Shown: one piece after another, positions 50,869 through 51,014 of the stretch
Numbering within the stretch: the stretch's first letter is position 1
Layout: every line of letters starts with the position of its first letter
The notes under the pieces: model-generated
Databases searched by the model: none
Told to the model about the DNA's origin: nothing
What the model saw: the letters and a program-made list of their open reading frames with translations, nothing else
Source of the DNA: an uncultured Chitinophagaceae bacterium
GTDB lineage: Bacteria > Bacteroidota > Bacteroidia > Chitinophagales > Chitinophagaceae
Direction: 5' to 3'
DNA length: 51,014 nucleotides
Assembly: GCA_937981995.1 (NCBI GenBank)
Contig: CALJNC010000006.1
Coordinates: 1 to 51,014 of the forward strand
Program-made: the position numbers and the translations under genes

Positions 50869-51014
50869 GTATTACAAATGTGGACAAGGTTTTCCCATAG
50901 TTCTTCTCCATGGATTTGCTGAGACCTATAAAATTTGGGACCCCATTTTTCCTAAATTAAGTAAGAAGTTTCAAGTTATCATTCCTGAAATACCCTCTTG
51001 TGGCAATTCAACTT
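50813..51014 (+). CDS. alpha/beta hydrolase, N-terminal part (runs off the window)
   Basis: The frame is open for 67 codons to the window end. It begins MVTLEAFLLNSNKLEGAAKY and contains the oxyanion-hole segment VLLHGFAET and the strand VIIPEIPSCGNST (position of DLPGFGxS), the pattern of alpha/beta-hydrolase-fold enzymes. The only plausible start, ATG 50813, lies 56 bases inside the end of the DUF4105 gene in another frame, so translation may be coupled. The nucleophile Ser, expected near residue 90-100, is outside the window, so the substrate class cannot be judged. Confidence 0.75.
   Translation, partial: MVTLEAFLLNSNKLEGAAKYYKCGQGFPIVLLHGFAETYKIWDPIFPKLSKKFQVIIPEIPSCGNST

Overview
The window reads as an ordinary stretch of core chromosome from a low-GC member of the Bacteroidota. 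The evidence is a type B type-IX-secretion C-terminal domain (gene ending 31672), a PSP1/RicT protein with a cysteine-rich head, the DUF3822-rsmD-coaD order, bacillithiol synthase BshA, the futalosine menaquinone enzyme MqnE, PadR-PspC pairing, many small OmpA/TonB/TPR envelope proteins, and promoters of the Bacteroidota type (TAnnTTTG at -7) with almost no Shine-Dalgarno sequences. The lineage below phylum cannot be fixed from the sequence; the futalosine pathway together with T9SS would fit Chitinophagia, Saprospiria or Cytophagia better than Bacteroides.

Layout. 1-6.5 kb: an OmpA-like lipoprotein, two unknown small proteins, a large BNR/sortilin-type propeller protein, YiaA and a small exported protein. 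6.5-13.2 kb: mqnE, a shortened priA, two adjacent signal peptidase I genes, a cytochrome c lipoprotein and a TPR protein. 13.2-17.3 kb (minus strand): a PhoR/PhoB-type two-component pair and a PadR-PspC operon. 17.5-23 kb: a PSP1 protein, a TPR membrane protein, threonylcarbamoyl-AMP synthase, dapD, a small membrane protein and a long TPR protein. 23-29.6 kb: nucleotide-sugar and surface-glycan genes (UDP-xylose synthase, UDP-glucose dehydrogenase, a DegT aminotransferase) on the minus strand, then an outer-membrane barrel and the Kdo transferase waaA on the plus strand. 29.6-34 kb: a T9SS cargo protein, a TPR protein and a MATE exporter. 34-38.2 kb: DUF3822, rsmD, coaD, a METTL25-like methyltransferase and bshA in one direction. 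38.2-43.5 kb: GtrA, a lipocalin-like lipoprotein, a biotin carboxylase, ccmB, an LprI-like protein, a MORN/TonB_C protein and marC. 43.5-51 kb: a second MORN/TonB_C protein, gltX, a polysaccharide deacetylase, tatD, a membrane protein, tRNA-Ser(GGA), guaB, a DUF4105 protein and the start of an alpha/beta hydrolase that runs off the end.

Gene density is high: no stretch over 300 bases lacks a gene, several convergent genes overlap at their stop codons, and no insertion sequence, prophage, CRISPR array or rRNA was seen. Many genes serve the cell envelope (secretion, LPS core, nucleotide sugars, outer-membrane barrels, periplasmic binding domains); the rest are housekeeping.

No complete, obviously new multi-gene system was found. 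The most interesting signals are (1) a promoter -7 element only 3-10 bases before the start codon of many genes, which predicts leaderless mRNAs; (2) a PriA without its N-terminal 3'-DNA-binding domain; (3) an RsmD whose catalytic DPPY motif reads GPPY; and (4) a perfect 14-bp palindrome overlapping the lepB promoter.
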